The notes under the pieces: model-generated
Databases searched by the model: none
Seen by the model: only the letters and a program-made list of their open reading frames with translations
What the model was told of the DNA's origin: nothing
Translations under genes and position numbers: made by a program
Assembly (NCBI GenBank): GCA_028023455.1
Contig: JAQFVV010013062.1
Location: 64,001-128,000 of the forward strand
Direction: 5' to 3'
DNA: 64,000 bases
Origin: Epiperipatus broadwayi
Taxonomy: Eukaryota > Onychophora > Udeonychophora > Euonychophora > Peripatidae
In this document: piece after piece, positions 34,905-46,789 of the stretch
How the letters are laid out: each line of letters opens with the position of its first letter
Numbering within the stretch: position 1 is the stretch's first letter

Positions 34905-36790
34905 TATCATCATCATCAACTATTACCAATCCACTTCAGGATGAAGATTTCTTCAAGTTCAATCCATCTTCTCCGATCTTTAGCTTCTCTTCTCCACATC
35001 ACCCCTGCACACTTTCTTATTTCATCCATCCATCTCAATGTGGTCTCTTTCTGGGTCTTTTACAATCTCTTGGAATCCAGTTTAAGGTTTCAATTGTCCA
35101 TCTATTCATCTCTTCTAGCAATATGTCCAGCCCAACTCCACTTCAGTCTTTTAATTTTTTCAGTGGGATCAGTAACACCTGTTTGTTCTCTTATTATATT
35201 GGGTTTTCAATCTTTTCTTATTACTCCCAACATGCATCTCTCCATATTTTTCTGGTCTGAAGTATCTGTATTGTTTTTCTATTAAGTGTCCAAGTCTCAG
35301 ATCCATAAGTAAGAACTGGTAAAACACATTTATTAAAAACCTTCCTTTTCAAACACATAGGCATATTTCCTTTTAGTATCAAGTTACTTCTACCAAAAGC
35401 ACTCCAACCAAGTTGAATTCTATGATTAATTTCATCCATTATGTTTCCATTTGTATTAATAATCTGACCAAGATATTTGTAACTGTTAACTTCTAATTTG
35501 TCATAATCAATCTTTATTTTCATATTTTGAGAAAATCCATTAGACATTACTTTAGTCTTTTTAACATTTATCTTTTGTTCTACTTTCCTACTTTCATCAG
35601 ATAACTCCTGCAATATTTCATGCAGTTCTAAACCATTATTTGCAAAAACAATTACATCGTCTACAAAATCTAAATGATTTAATTAATCCACAAAATACTT
35701 CTTGCATCACTGCTGTAAAAAGTTTTGGAGATATGGAGTCACCCTGTCTTACACCCTTCTCAATGTAATATAATTGTTGCTGTTGCATTTTTATAAATAT
35801 TTTTTAAAATATGACAATATACTGGATCGATACCTTGATGATCCAATGCTTTAATCACTGAAGAAATGTTTATAGAATCAAATGCCTTTTCATAATCTAC
35901 AAATCCAAAACATAATGACAACTCATATTCATTTGTCCTTTCTATAACTTCTCTCAATACCTGGATATGATCTACTGTACTAAAACCACTTTTAAATCCA
36001 GCTTGTTCTCTTGGTTGATGGAAATCTAATGTTAAACAAATTATAATTATCTTGGTAACAATTTTGTATAAAACTGATAAAAGGCTAATAGGTCGGTAAT
36101 TTCTAATATCTTCTTTATTACCTTTTTAAAATATTAATATTAATACTGCATTCTTCTAATCATCTGGTACATCTTTACCATTTAGACATTTGGTATGTAA
36201 CTTTGCTAAAAAAAAAAATTATTTCTTCACCTACTTCTTTTAATATATCAATTATAATTCCATCATTATCTGGAGCCTTTCCTTTCTTCATAAATTTAAT
36301 TGCATGTCTCACTTCTTTATTTAAAATTCTGGGCAATTCGGAAGATATAATAGATATAAGAGATACTTGTTCTTAATTACTATATAATTCTTGATAGAAG
36401 TCTTCTACCCATTTCATGATGTCATCTCTCTTTTTAGTAATAATTTTTTTATTGCAGATATAAATTTCATACCAATACTAAAATGTTGTTTTACACTCTT
36501 GAGACTTTTATTCTCTTCTACAGCTTTTTTTGCTAGTTCACAGTTATACTTTCTTATATCATTTTCAATTCTTTTCCACTTCATTTTACAAAATTTGAGA
36601 TATTCAATCCTTTTTAATGTATTATTTCTGTATATTTTCATATTTTTTCTTTTCTCCATAAATTCTCTAATCTCAGTAGAAATTTTATTGGTTAATTGCT
36701 GCTTTTTTCTACCAGCTATCTTTGTTGCAGTTTTTAAAAGTATTACAGTATTGAAAAATTGATCCCTTATATACCGTTTTTTTTATATTT
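34905..36790 (-). mobile_element. RTE-like non-LTR retrotransposon, 5'-truncated relic
   Basis: Read on the minus strand from about 36790 to a (TGA)n-type 3' tail at 34905. The endonuclease part is absent; the element starts in the linker before the RT. There are several frameshifts and stops, a loss of about 50 bases just before the DFVDD block near 35680, and no flanking duplication that I could define. The simple-repeat 3' tail and the linker and RT motifs resemble the RTE clade. Pieces of the same family lie at 53246-53430 and 54562-55440. Confidence 0.82.
35221..36780 (-). pseudogene. RTE-like reverse transcriptase fragments
   Basis: In minus-strand order: a basic linker (MEKRKNMKIYRNNTLKRIEY, then AVEENKSLKSVKQ) at 36659-36414; NYRPISLLSVLYKIVTKI near 36100; RT motif A in GFVDYEKAFDSI near 35890; KGVRQGDSISPKLFTAV near 35720; DFVDDVIVF (motif C) near 35665; then SYKYLGQIINTNG and VLPVLTYGSETWTL in 35613-35221. 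It is split by stops, including one after TATIILH (35760), and frameshifts. The enzyme would copy its own RNA at a nicked target, but this copy is dead. Confidence 0.8.
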
Positions 36791-38515
36791 TCATTACTGG
36801 AAATTTTAGATGTCAGATTTTTAAACTATTTGTATGTATAAATAAATGAAATAAATTGAGAATATTCTATATTGTGAGATATATAATAATAATATTGTTT
36901 AATATAGTTTATGTAATTATACTTATGTAATAAAATGCTCAATGCATAAAATAATCATTATATGTTACTAAAGTTAACATTGAGCTCTTTTCTACAGTGC
37001 AAAATTAATATAATTGTAAAATCATCATCATTAAGTGATATTAAAAAAACATGATCATTTTAACTTTGGAAGACAGAAAAATGTATCAATTAACCACCAT
37101 TACATCCATATTTGTTGCATGCTAATAATTTATTTATTTGATATCATGCATGCTATCCTTTATATTTTTCTTTAAATTTTTTTTTATTACTTTGCCTAAT
37201 GTAGTGAAAGCAATCATTGCTGTGCCTCTTTAAAAGTTTTTGAGGGAAATTTCTATGACATAAATAGCCTACCGCTTCTACAGAAAAGAATATTCAAGTT
37301 TACCATATATATATATATATTAAATCTGTAATTATTCATTCATTTTGAATATCCTATCTATAAAGCTGTGTCTTTACAATTACAGATTCAATATCATTGT
37401 GGGATAGTATATAGTTTTTAGTATTGTTAACTTATTTTAGTAATATCAGGAGTTGAATCCTAAATTTAGATGACAATAAATTAACTTATAGATTATAATC
37501 AAAGCAATTCTCTTGATAAATTTGCTTTCTAAAAATGATTTGATAACATTGTGTGGAAGGAAATCAAGAAATAAAGGCAAATAATAATAATCAAGAACAG
37601 ATTGTAACATGAACAAATAGTATACTATTGTCAGTTTTAATCGAGTTTAGAGTTCTTCATTGTCACCATTGTTGAAAAATATGCTACAACTTGCATAGAG
37701 AAAATGATGTTGCTATAGAGTGATAAGTATATGAGTCATGGGGAAAAAATGGATAAAAAAACTAATGACTCATAAGTGAATGTGGACATCCTGATACATT
37801 TGTAACATTTCCGATATTGAATTAATTTCCCCAGTATTTTGACAAGTACTTTTTTTTTGTTCTACTCTGTAATTAAATAAACTCCCATCAAATTCAATAT
37901 TTTCAACTATATATTATCAGACCCAATAATATAATAAACCATTAGAATTAACTCTACAATCTTGACTAGATGAAATCATGCCATAAATTGGCTATAGCTA
38001 TTATGTAATTATTTATATGTTGTTATAATTATAGAATAATTTGTTTATTATATATATAAGTTAAATCAGCCTTTAAATATCTCAGGAAAGGCATCTTCAA
38101 TAGCTTTCTGAAAAATTAAGAAGAAATAAGTATTCACCACTATTGCCAATTGTTAAAAAGTGAAGATTTAGACATTTTTCCATCTTTGTTTTACCTTCTA
38201 AGAGTATTTATATATCCATTTACTAAACATTATTGCATGTTTCCTTATATTGACTGTGGGCCATATATCTGAAAGAAAAAATCTTATGCCTGATTAGAAC
38301 TGAAAAAAAAAAGATTATTTGGTCTTGGCCTGGATTATAAATTATGGCAGAAAGATTTTCTAATTTTGCATCTAGAGATTATTTATATGCAGGATGCATG
38401 TATAGCAATTATATATATATATATATAGCTAATTTTATGATAGTATGATAATTTTGACTTTTTTAATTCATTATCACAAGTGGCTTGAACTCATGCTCTA
38501 ATTACTAATCCTCTT
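36791..38515. other. AT-rich gene-free stretch
   Basis: No gene or shared repeat recognised. There is a TATATATATA run near 37303. Confidence 0.4.
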
Positions 38516-38950
38516 TAATATTTAAATACAAGTATATTGTCTAAACTGAACTTAATATAATTAGAAAGGATTTGAACGTAAACTTTCAAGCACGCTACAG
38601 CTATCCATTCCATCTTATAGAACATGTGAAAAGATAAATGATCTCCAATATACATATCTTGTGCTGAATCGGCATTCATCAGTTGGTCCAGATCAACATT
38701 TCCCATATATATATAATCAGAGCCCAGCTTATATTAAGATAGCAAATCTTCTAACTTTAATTGACAGGCTTTAATCTTCTCCACCCTCCATCTCTTCAGT
38801 CATCCATATAATTGAAAATCTGATTATGGAACACTCAAAGCTCTTGTTGATTTGAATATTATTGTCATGCCCATGTTGACTTTATGTCACTCTAACCCTT
38901 CATCTTTAGAACTTTAATATGTCCATTTTAATATATAGAAGAGAGATGGG
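38516..38950 (-). repeat. F3 repeat
   Basis: Starts with unit-end text (AAATACAAGTATATTGTC), continues through AAGGATTTGAACG, the hammerhead block, AAGATAGCAAATCTTC and GCCCATGTTGAC, and ends near GAAGAGAGATGGGCAG. It therefore holds slightly more than one unit and resembles a circularly permuted copy. Confidence 0.7.
38640..38694 (-). ncRNA. Decayed hammerhead motif (F3)
   Basis: Outer GATC / GATC and inner CCAA / TTGG stem I arms are perfect and the core CTGATGA is intact, but GAAA has become AAGA and stem II (ATGCCG / ATT / CAGCAC) has two lost pairs. CAGCAC here keeps the C that other copies have as T, and TATGTA faces TACATA elsewhere. Both differences fit opposite-strand decay of ancestral CpG sites. 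Confidence 0.42.
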
Positions 38951-39987
38951 CAGACTTGAATAATTAAAACACCTTGTTTTAGATATTACATATGTAAAGT
39001 GTCTCAATCATCCAATTATTTTTAATCTGATTATTTTATCCAATATACTATGGTGTTGTAAGCTATTTTTAGACCAGGTAGTTTTTTTATCATTTGCTAT
39101 TTACATACTCATCATTTAACTTAATAATTAAGTAGGTAATATATTTATCCAATTACTTGTGAACTTTTTTTATTCCATCAAGAAATTGTGAAAAGAAATA
39201 AAAAAGTGTAATACATATGGCATTTCAATAAACTATATATTTGTGAAGAAAAAAATACAAATATTTTATAACAATTTTTGAATAAATAGAGGATTATAAC
39301 AAAATTAATTACATTTAGAATGTATAAGAATTTTGAAATAAATAATTTATTTAAAATATTATTCCTATAACTTTATCATTTAAAAAAAATATGAAAAAGT
39401 CATGCATTTTATTGCCTCTTATAATCTCATTTTACCCATGAAAACATTTAAATTTAAATCTACTAACTATAGTTATTAAATATTATATCTAAAGCAATTT
39501 AATTTTTTTAAAAAAATTATTTCCATATCAAATGACTTCCATTCTGCAGCTTTTCCCTCTCTTTTATAACCATCTTTTTTACTGCATGAGGTTTCATCTA
39601 TTGAATAAAAATATGACTAAAGTTTTAAAAAATTATACAAATATTTCTCGTACATATGAAAATCATTAAAAAAATAACTGAAGAACCTGAGGTGGGCAAC
39701 ATGACCACAAAAATTTCTTTTTTCACATTAAGAAAGTTAAATAAATAAGAATTTATAAATATACTGCTTATGTATTATTTTATTTTGGAAGAAATTAATA
39801 GGCGCATTGTTAATTAAATTTGAAAAATTAGCATAATTTAAAAAATTAGCACTCTGCATTGAATCACACATATTTAGTGTTTTCATGATTTATTCTTTAT
39901 ATTTTCTGCAAAATGAGGATTGAAATTAGAGAGCAAAGAAAAGAAGGGAAAAAATCTTAAAAATTTTTAATAAACTTTTTTTATTTA

Positions 39988-40070
39988 TCATATTGTTATC
40001 AAAAAATTATCTGATTACAAAAAATTATCTGAATTATTAATCAGATAATTTTTTTGATGATAATATTTTG
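39988..40070. repeat. Near-perfect small palindrome
   Basis: ATCAAAAAATTATCTGATTA faces TAATCAGATAATTTTTTTGAT around a centre of about 20 bases. A third partial copy of AAAAAATTATCTGA lies in the loop. It could be a tiny MITE; there is no other copy in the window. Confidence 0.55.
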
Positions 40071-40612
40071 TAATTAGTATATTACAAAGCTATATTTTAT
40101 ATGTGGGAGTATTTAAATGCTTTTTGTTCCTTAGGCAATTCTGAATTGTGAACTATGAAATACAAGGCATATGTCTAGTTTCATAGAAATTCCCTTTATT
40201 AGCTGTCCCAAACACAAACAACACTAACCAAATCAAAATGGATTTGAAATATCCACCTATTAAATGTTATCTTTTTTGTATTTAATGAATAGATATATAT
40301 TAGATTGATAGATGTTATAGCCAATTTTATTTTTTACAAATCTTACCATTAATATTTGTGTGTGTGTGTGTGTATAAATATTATTATTTCATAAAATTTA
40401 CAATTATAAAGAAGATATTTACTTTGTAAATTTATTAATGTGATATCTTCAGATAACTAGCATTTTGACACAAGTATATTCTAATCTGGGAATAATTTTT
40501 TTTATATAAACATCAATCGAATTCAAGATAGACATAACATTAATAATTATGTAATTAGTATATTAAAGAGCTGTATGTTAAATGACTTCTATTCGTTCAT
40601 TATTTAACTCAG

Positions 40613-40667
40613 ATGTTGTATATAGATCACATCCTGAAATATGGACTAAAGCAATATTAATTAAATG
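40613..40667 (+). CDS. Candidate exon (unknown gene, plus strand)
   Basis: A pyrimidine-rich stretch ending in AACTCAG precedes 55 bases that are open in one frame only (VVYRSHPEIWTKAILIK), followed by a strong donor ATG|GTGAGT. The two other frames have stops. It begins with two bases of a split codon and ends with two. The text looks protein-like but I do not recognise it. In such AT-rich DNA chance exons of this size occur; see the next two plus-strand candidates. Confidence 0.28.
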
Positions 40668-40860
40668 GTGAGTTAATGCTAGGGTACTTCAATGCCCATT
40701 CCAAGACTTCTAATTAGTGTTTTTTTATTTAATTTGATACTTGATTATGCAACACTGAGTTTGAATTATAAAATACATTTTAATTACAAGTGATAAAAAA
40801 ATTATATTAGGGCTAAAAAGTGAAAGAATTTATTCTAGCCCACACTAATATTATAAAGAA

Positions 40861-40926
40861 ATGAAACTTAAATGGAGATGGGCTGAACACATAGCAAGAA
40901 TAATAACAATGAATAAATTAGGATAA
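40861..40926 (+). pseudogene. Short LINE-type RT C-terminal relic
   Basis: Reads MKLKWRWAEHIARI, close to the KRLKW.WAGHIAR block that follows the RT in RTE-like and related elements; the 55.2-kb relic has LKWSWAGHIARR. About 20 residues remain with no wider match seen. Confidence 0.35.
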
Positions 40927-41269
40927 TTCTTGATTTATAACAAAGAAAGATTAACTTTATATTTCATTAGAAATCCACTATACAAGTATTTCTGGTGAAT
41001 AATCTGAAGAAGAAAGTTAGCCATATGATTGTGGATTGAAGGTTTGAAATAGCCCTTTGTAGAGAGCTGAAAATAAATGGAATTATTAAACATATCGTAA
41101 TATTTAGTGGATATTAAAATTATTATTTACATTTCCTTTCTTATTTCATTTTCATGGACTGTTTTGTCCAGCAGCCTTGAAATAGCTCATTGCAAATAAA
41201 GGTCTCTTCAATAGTCCATATATAGTAATATCGAAGGGGAGAAGACGTTGCACTTTTTGCTTCTTGATT

Positions 41270-41405
41270 TATCATCCATTGAAATGCTGGATTGGTTATG
41301 AGCTAATTATTTGAAATGAATATTCTAAGCCTAATTAGAATGTGAAAAACATTATAAATTTACTCAACCTGGATTTGAACTTAGGTAGTACATTATATGT
41401 ATTAG
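41270..41405 (-). mobile_element. tRNA-derived SINE family S2 (degenerate)
   Basis: On the minus strand AGTTCAAATCC (B-box-like) is followed by GAGTAAATTT, CATTCTAATTAGGCTTAGAA and TCATTTCAAATAATTAG. The same order is found at 48250-48400 and, more weakly, at 50700-50850 and 50930-51060. Confidence 0.4.
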
Positions 41406-41552
41406 AATATACATTCGGAATTTCTTTTTTTTTTTTTTTTTAAATGCCCACAAACTACATAAGTTTGTAACTAGTTATTTTAATGCTTTGAACTTTTCTA
41501 TTTAATTGCCTTTTAAGTTCTTATAAAATATTTATTTATTTTTTTGTTTTAG

Positions 41553-41593
41553 GGAAAAGAAAAAAAAACCCTGGATGTAATTCAAATAATAAG
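41553..41593 (+). CDS. Candidate 41-base exon (unknown gene, plus strand)
   Basis: A long T-rich tract ending TTTTAG precedes it and AAG|GTAGGT follows, both good splice signals. One frame reads GKEKKTLDVIQII. Its downstream phase joins cleanly to 41962. Joining from 40667 would need one more base in the nine-A run (or an unseen exon), so the upstream link is uncertain. Confidence 0.28.
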
Positions 41594-41667
41594 GTAGGTG
41601 CAATATTAAAATGAAGTCATTCATTCTAATGAATATTTTCTGAATCAGTGGTTCTCACGATTCTTTG

Positions 41668-41671
41668 CTCT

Positions 41672-41706
<35 letters not shown>

Positions 41707-41717
41707 TTTTTTTTTTT
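41668..41717. repeat. (CT)n microsatellite followed by T-run
   Basis: About 50 bases of CTCTCT-type repeat, slightly interrupted, running into a T-run. Confidence 0.9.
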
Positions 41718-41961
41718 TGCAAATTATGTGGGGAGATTCATCATTTTTATTTTAAAAAAAATACTGAAAAAACTATTTTAATGTGTGCTAGATATAATTA
41801 ACATCTGCATATGTGATAATTTTATTAAAATAAGAATTTATCATGTCTTAAAAAAATGAATATCTTATTTATCAAATCTTTTTTTCTAAATTGTGTGATG
41901 GGAAAATAGTACAGAAATTTACGTAAAAATTAAAGGGTTAACTAACATGCTATTTCAATAG

Positions 41962-42016
41962 GAGAGCAGTTGTTGAATTTATTCAATCCCATCTTATGTT
42001 TCCAAAATATTACTGA
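41962..42016 (+). CDS. Candidate terminal exon (unknown gene, plus strand)
   Basis: Follows TTTCAATAG. Its first base completes the codon left by 41593, then it reads RAVVEFIQSHLMFPKYY and stops at TGA (42014-42016). The reading across the junction, VIQIIR-RAVVEFIQ, looks protein-like. I do not recognise the family. Confidence 0.28.
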
Positions 42017-42643
42017 ATTCCATTTTTATTTTTTAGTTGAATCAACTAATGATAAATACAATTTGCAAAAAGAAAAAAAATCAATAATATATTAATCATT
42101 AATAATAGTTGTAAAAAATATAATAAATTTGAAAATTTTCAAAATTTTATATTTACATGGGTACTGAAATTTGACAGAATTGTTGGAACACCAATGATAC
42201 ATACATTAATATAATCTAAAATCATCATTTGCATCATGAATTGTTTGAATTCTATACAGGATTGAATTATATAACGTGAATACTGTCTAGAAAGATATTA
42301 AAACAATTCCTTATGAAAAAATGACTGTAACCATGGTTCCACAACAATAAAGCTTAATATTTCATTACAAAAATTACACTTGTTTTTATAGTAGTATATC
42401 AACACTTATCTGACTAAGCCTAATTAACCAATGGTCTTTGATCTCCAGATAATAATAACTAATACTTATTAGAAACTACTGGATAGTTAGCTGAGTTAGT
42501 TATGGGTGTTTTATTTAAAATAGAAATTCTAAACCAATTTTGACTTGAAAAAAAATTTAAGGTTCACTGACATTTCAATCGAATAATGATAAAAATATTA
42601 ATCTTTAATTCATTATTCAAAAATGTCCAATGTTATTTCAACA
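42017..42643. other. Stretch between convergent exon candidates
   Basis: If the plus and minus exon candidates are real, their genes converge here and this would hold both 3' ends. No clear AATAAA arrangement could be assigned. Confidence 0.25.
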
Positions 42644-42751
42644 TTATCTAATTAAGTAACTGGAAAGACTGTGAGGTTGTATCAACCTTAAGTTGCTTGG
42701 GTGAACTGCATTATTATTATTTTGCAAGGCAGTAATGATATTTGACAGAAG
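42644..42751 (-). CDS. Candidate terminal exon (unknown gene, minus strand)
   Basis: On the minus strand an acceptor ending AATGCAG is followed by 108 bases open to TAA, reading LLSNIITALQNNNN, then AVHPSNLRLIQPHSLSSYL. It starts in phase 0, which fits the phase-0 ends of the candidates at 43.3 and 48.9 kb. The upstream pyrimidine tract is weak. Unrecognised family. Confidence 0.25.
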   Translation of the reverse strand, partial: LLSNIITALQNNNNAVHPSNLRLIQPHSLSSYLIR

Positions 42752-43271
42752 CTGCATTATGATTAAATATGATTACTAGAAATGTCCATGTAGTCTATAA
42801 CTATCTGTTTTCACAATGAATAATGATTATAATAAATCAAAACCAATGATTTTTTTCTCTCTTCTGGATAATTGTAATATTTACATAAATGTTCTGGACA
42901 TTCATATAGAAAAGGCAGACTATATAATTTAAACTTAACTTTAGACCACTGTATTCAGGTATGAAAGGCGTTATAATAGGATTGAATAGCAATTAGTCTG
43001 CATATCTGCATAAATATGCAATAGCCTTAATCAAAGAATGCTACAAAGATTATTGATATTATTTAATATGTTTATATTTGTTTTTTAAAACTTAGTAGTT
43101 ATAGTGTATTTCATCTAGATAGTGCTTTAATACAGTGATAATTTTACTTCTAGAAAATTGGGAGATGAAGTTAATAAGTTTACATATTGAACATGATTTA
43201 TTGAAATGGAGAATGTAATGATTATTTTGAAGTGTATATGTACTTTCTCTAATCTGTTTGATATTGTTTAC
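42752..43271. other. Possible intron, nothing else recognised
   Basis: AT-rich; would be intronic between two minus-strand exon candidates. Confidence 0.25.
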
Positions 43272-43334
43272 TAAATCAGTCAAGATATCAGAGACTGGTA
43301 TAGTTAAATTTCTGTTACACATATGAAGAATTTC
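43272..43334 (-). CDS. Candidate exon (unknown gene, minus strand)
   Basis: On the minus strand a very good acceptor (TTACTTTTACTTCACAG) precedes EILHMCNRNLTIPVSDILTD in phase 0. The end is uncertain: a donor TTA|GTAAAC gives 63 bases ending in phase 0, whereas GAAA|GTACAT at 43244 would extend it by VNNIKQIRE. The frame stays open to about 43092. Its phase matches the exon at 48873-48966. Family not recognised. Confidence 0.32.
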
Positions 43335-44004
43335 CTGTGAAGTAAAAGTAAATCATTTGGCAAATTATAATGTTTTTATTTTAAAACAAAAAACAGAACT
43401 AATTATCTAATAGATATTCTTCTTTTAAGTAATATATAAGGATAGAACTGAAGCAAGTATAATAATTGCTTTATAAAAGGTATTGTAGTATGAAAATCTT
43501 CCCAATTGAAGAATATAGTGTGAGAGTGAAAATCGAATAATCTCATCACCAGAAAAAATAATAGTTTGTAAATTGTTAATTGAAAATGAGATATATGAGT
43601 ATATATATATATACACCCATTAAATTGCAAAGTGTCACACTACTAGTCAGATTTTATTGTTGTTATAATTGGACATTAAGTTTTACAAATGTTATCTTTA
43701 GAAAGAACTGAATTGAGTATAGAATTTAAGTCATCATTTACCATAAGTTCCTTTTACTGATTTGTTAAATGATAGGTCTCACATGACTTTCTCAATTATG
43801 ATTTGATCAGCATTAAATAGTAGTGTTTATTCTATGCCATTCTAGATCAGCAATAAGAAATAATGGATGTTAGTTGGTCTGCAGAAATTTTGATTTGTTT
43901 ATATATATATATTGTGATGTACACATGTTGCCATCTATAGTTTCTTATAGGGTACGAATAACTAAATAAAGAAAAACAATTAAAAGTTATATCTTTAGTA
44001 AAAT
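43335..44004. other. AT-rich stretch, nothing recognised
   Basis: The overlapping open frames at 43403-43630 are AT-driven and without motifs. Confidence 0.4.
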
Positions 44005-44615
44005 ATATTGGATGAGTAGGCATTAGATAGGGATTTTATGCACAAGCCTTCTGGCATCCATTGATTACTCTGTTTAGCACAGGTGGCAATACTGTATGGA
44101 GAGTTTTGCTCTGTTTATCAACAATTAATGTGCTAGTATAGGAAATGTGATCATGTGATGCTTAATGGTTTAACACCAATCCTGCCTAATAGGATACTGG
44201 TGGCTATGGTTGTAAAAGAGCCAAAGACACCAAAATGTATGGGTGCTGAACTGAGTTCAGACCCATATGACTATATAAGCTATTGAGCTTAGATTGAAAA
44301 TATTTTTTGTGTTTTCAATTTCATTCTCATAGTTTTGTAGTTAAGTAGAGATAAAAGGTGGTTGCTAGAGGGTTGCATTAGATCCTAAGATCTAGATGCA
44401 GTGCTCTCAGATCCAAAGCTCCTCACTGACAAAGGCCACAAGCCAGAAACTAGTCTGGGGATATTGGATGAGTAGGCATTGGATAAGGATTTTATGCACA
44501 AGCCTTCTGGCATCCATTGATTACTCTGTTTAGCACAGGTGGCAATACTGTATGGAGAGTTTTGCTCTGTTTATCAACAATTAATGTGCTAGTATAGATG
44601 TGATCATGTGATGAG
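44005..44615 (+). repeat. F1 repeat, head-to-tail tandem with 150-bp direct repeats
   Basis: The block from ATATTGGATGAGTAGG to GTGATCATGTGATG occurs at about 44005-44160 and again at 44461-44615 with only a few differences, at a period of 456 bases. The full unit between contains one hammerhead block; its 3' stem I arm leads straight into the second block. The first block begins about five bases past the position matching the predicted cleavage site. This direct-repeat layout resembles retrozymes, non-autonomous elements with terminal repeats that carry hammerheads. Confidence 0.8.
44413..44467 (+). ncRNA. Hammerhead-like ribozyme motif (F1)
   Basis: Stem I TCCTCA pairs with TGGGGA (one G-U) and outer CCAA with TTGG. 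The core reads CTGACAA: canonical CTGACGA with one change at G8 that fits CpG decay. Stem II is AGGC / loop CACAA / GCCA with three pairs. GAAA, the palindrome ACTAGT and the cleavage triplet GTC are intact. G8 is essential in known hammerheads, so this copy is probably inactive although its frame is clear. Confidence 0.55.
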
Positions 44616-46032
44616 AGATATAACTTTCTTTTTTTAAAAAAGTAACAATATTAAAAATTTTTACTACTTTATTTTCTTATATTGTAAGAAAGCATTTGTC
44701 ATTAATCCTTTTGATGTCTGTATGCTTTAATAATTTAAAATATATATCACGTCTACTAATTGCAATCAAGTGGGGTGGGTGAGTAAATTATGAAAAATAT
44801 ACTATAGGATATTAGAGTTATGATCTTTATTTTTGCCACCTCAATGAGTTAATGCTTATTTCATTAAATTTATATTATTATTATTAACCTATGTACTTTG
44901 ATTTTCTTATTGCATGAATCATTATAAAACTAGTTATTACCCAATTTATTTTACAATTAAGATAATTTTATTATATATCCCATAGTATACTTTATCATCA
45001 AACCAATCACTATTTATTGAATTCTATCTTCTTTGCCAAACAAGATATTTCTCTGGACCATTGGTGTCTCACAAATTGATGAGTCCATTGTAAATATAAA
45101 TCTAAACTGCCATAGAGCTGTTGGTGGATCAGCATATCTATTTATTAGTTATATATTTTTAATTGCCTAAGTGTAACATTTATGTTGTATATTTAGATTG
45201 CCCAAATATTTAATGCATAAGTGGAGAAAACCACTTGGTTCACAAGTTTATTTATTATATGTGCCATCCAAATCTATGCGGCACTTGCAGGCCAGCTAGC
45301 CCTGATTATTTATAATATTTTTATTATATTTATGATTACCCAAATCTGCAAGCTATTCAATGAGCCACACATTTTATTTTTGCATTTTTCCAGTCTTTAT
45401 TAGTTTTCTTTTACATTTTAGTTCATCCAACAAGGAAATATTGCTATTTATGAGACAATGTTGCTTCATTAGCATTGTTCTTATATTTTAGAAAATTGAT
45501 CTTTATGTTTTGGCTACCCTGTAAGGACCCAAGTATTTATCCATGACCCATGAAGGATTTAAAATTATAATAGATAGATAGAATTAAAATATTTGATTAA
45601 TGATCACAATTAATATCAGGTATTTTTGTGTATACTAAACAGAGATAATAGATAATACATTTTAAATTTGTAGTTGTGCTTTGTTAAGGGTTTGAATTTA
45701 CAACGGGTTGTCAAATTGATTTCTGAAAAAAAACAGGTGTAAGAATACATGTGTTGACAAATAGTAAAGTTGTAAAATGCTTTATAAATATGCCAGAAAA
45801 GGCATGTGAAGGAAAAATACCAGTGATGAAGCCTGGGCTTGCCATATAATAAAATAAAAGTTTATGGCTTGGGACTTTAAAAACACTAAATATGTGCTAT
45901 AATGCCAAAAGAATGTGGGTTCATTACTAATAAATAATATTGTGTTCTTCCCATGTAGTACCTGTAAAATAAATAATGAAATGTATTTGAAGCTAGCTTA
46001 TTTTATTGAAGGTATTGTATCGTAGTTATTTA
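44616..46032. other. AT-rich gene-free stretch
   Basis: No gene supported. A less AT-rich block near 45220-45310 (GGCACTTGCAGGCCAGCTAG) may be part of an unrecognised repeat. The open frame 45221-45403 is hydrophobic with no motif. Confidence 0.35.
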
Positions 46033-46234
46033 GTAATATTTTAAACAGCATTAAACTGTTGCACATGCACTTTGGATTTTAACTATAAAGTGAATGAATA
46101 CAAACACTTCAAACACATGATAAAGTCTTTGGAAAAGATAGACTTTATCATGTGTTTGAAGTGTTTGTATTCATTCATTTTATAGTTAAAATCCAAAGCA
46201 CATGTGCAACAGTTTAATGTTGTTTAAAATATTA
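46033..46234. repeat. F4 head as a 94-bp-arm palindrome
   Basis: Arms 46033-46126 and 46141-46234 are almost perfect reverse complements around 14 bases (TTTGGAAAAGATA region). Each arm matches the 95-base head of the F4 element at 23472-23566 (GTTGCACATGC, TTTAACTATAAA, ACATGATAAAGTC). High arm identity implies recent origin or repair by gene conversion. Confidence 0.8.
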
Positions 46235-46789
46235 CAGTTTGTAAAAGACATCGTGCTATATAAAATAATTGACTTATTTACATAGTTATTTAGGAAAATA
46301 GATGGAAAACATTAGTGCTCATTATTTGAATTTGTTGATAATAGCATAGCGCAAAGTCTTTTAAACCCAATAATGAAATTTATACTGTGTTGTATACAAT
46401 ATAAACTGAATTTTAAAAAAATAAATAAATTTATGCACATTAGTTTAGGATGGTAATATTGTGGATAGATAAATCAATTACTATTTAAAGATAATGTTAT
46501 TGTGGTATTTATATTAAAAGGATATATTACATGAGTTGAAATGTGTGTGAGTAGAGATTTAATTAATTTGTAGAGTTCAGCATATAAAGCATAGTAGAGG
46601 AAACAAGTTATTTATTTCATTTTGTCTGAGATATTGAATTGTGGAGGGCAATCATGTTTTTTTTTTCTTTCTAAAATAAAATAATAAATATAAATCTAGA
46701 CTAGATTATGAAAAATGAGAAGAGTAGTAGTTATGTTAGGACAGGGAAGAGAAGTTAATGAAGTCTCTGTCACATCAAAAAATAATCAA

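Noticed and set aside
35680-36200. Working RTE-like reverse transcriptase
   Set aside because: Several stops, frameshifts and a deletion before the FADD-type motif; no endonuclease present.
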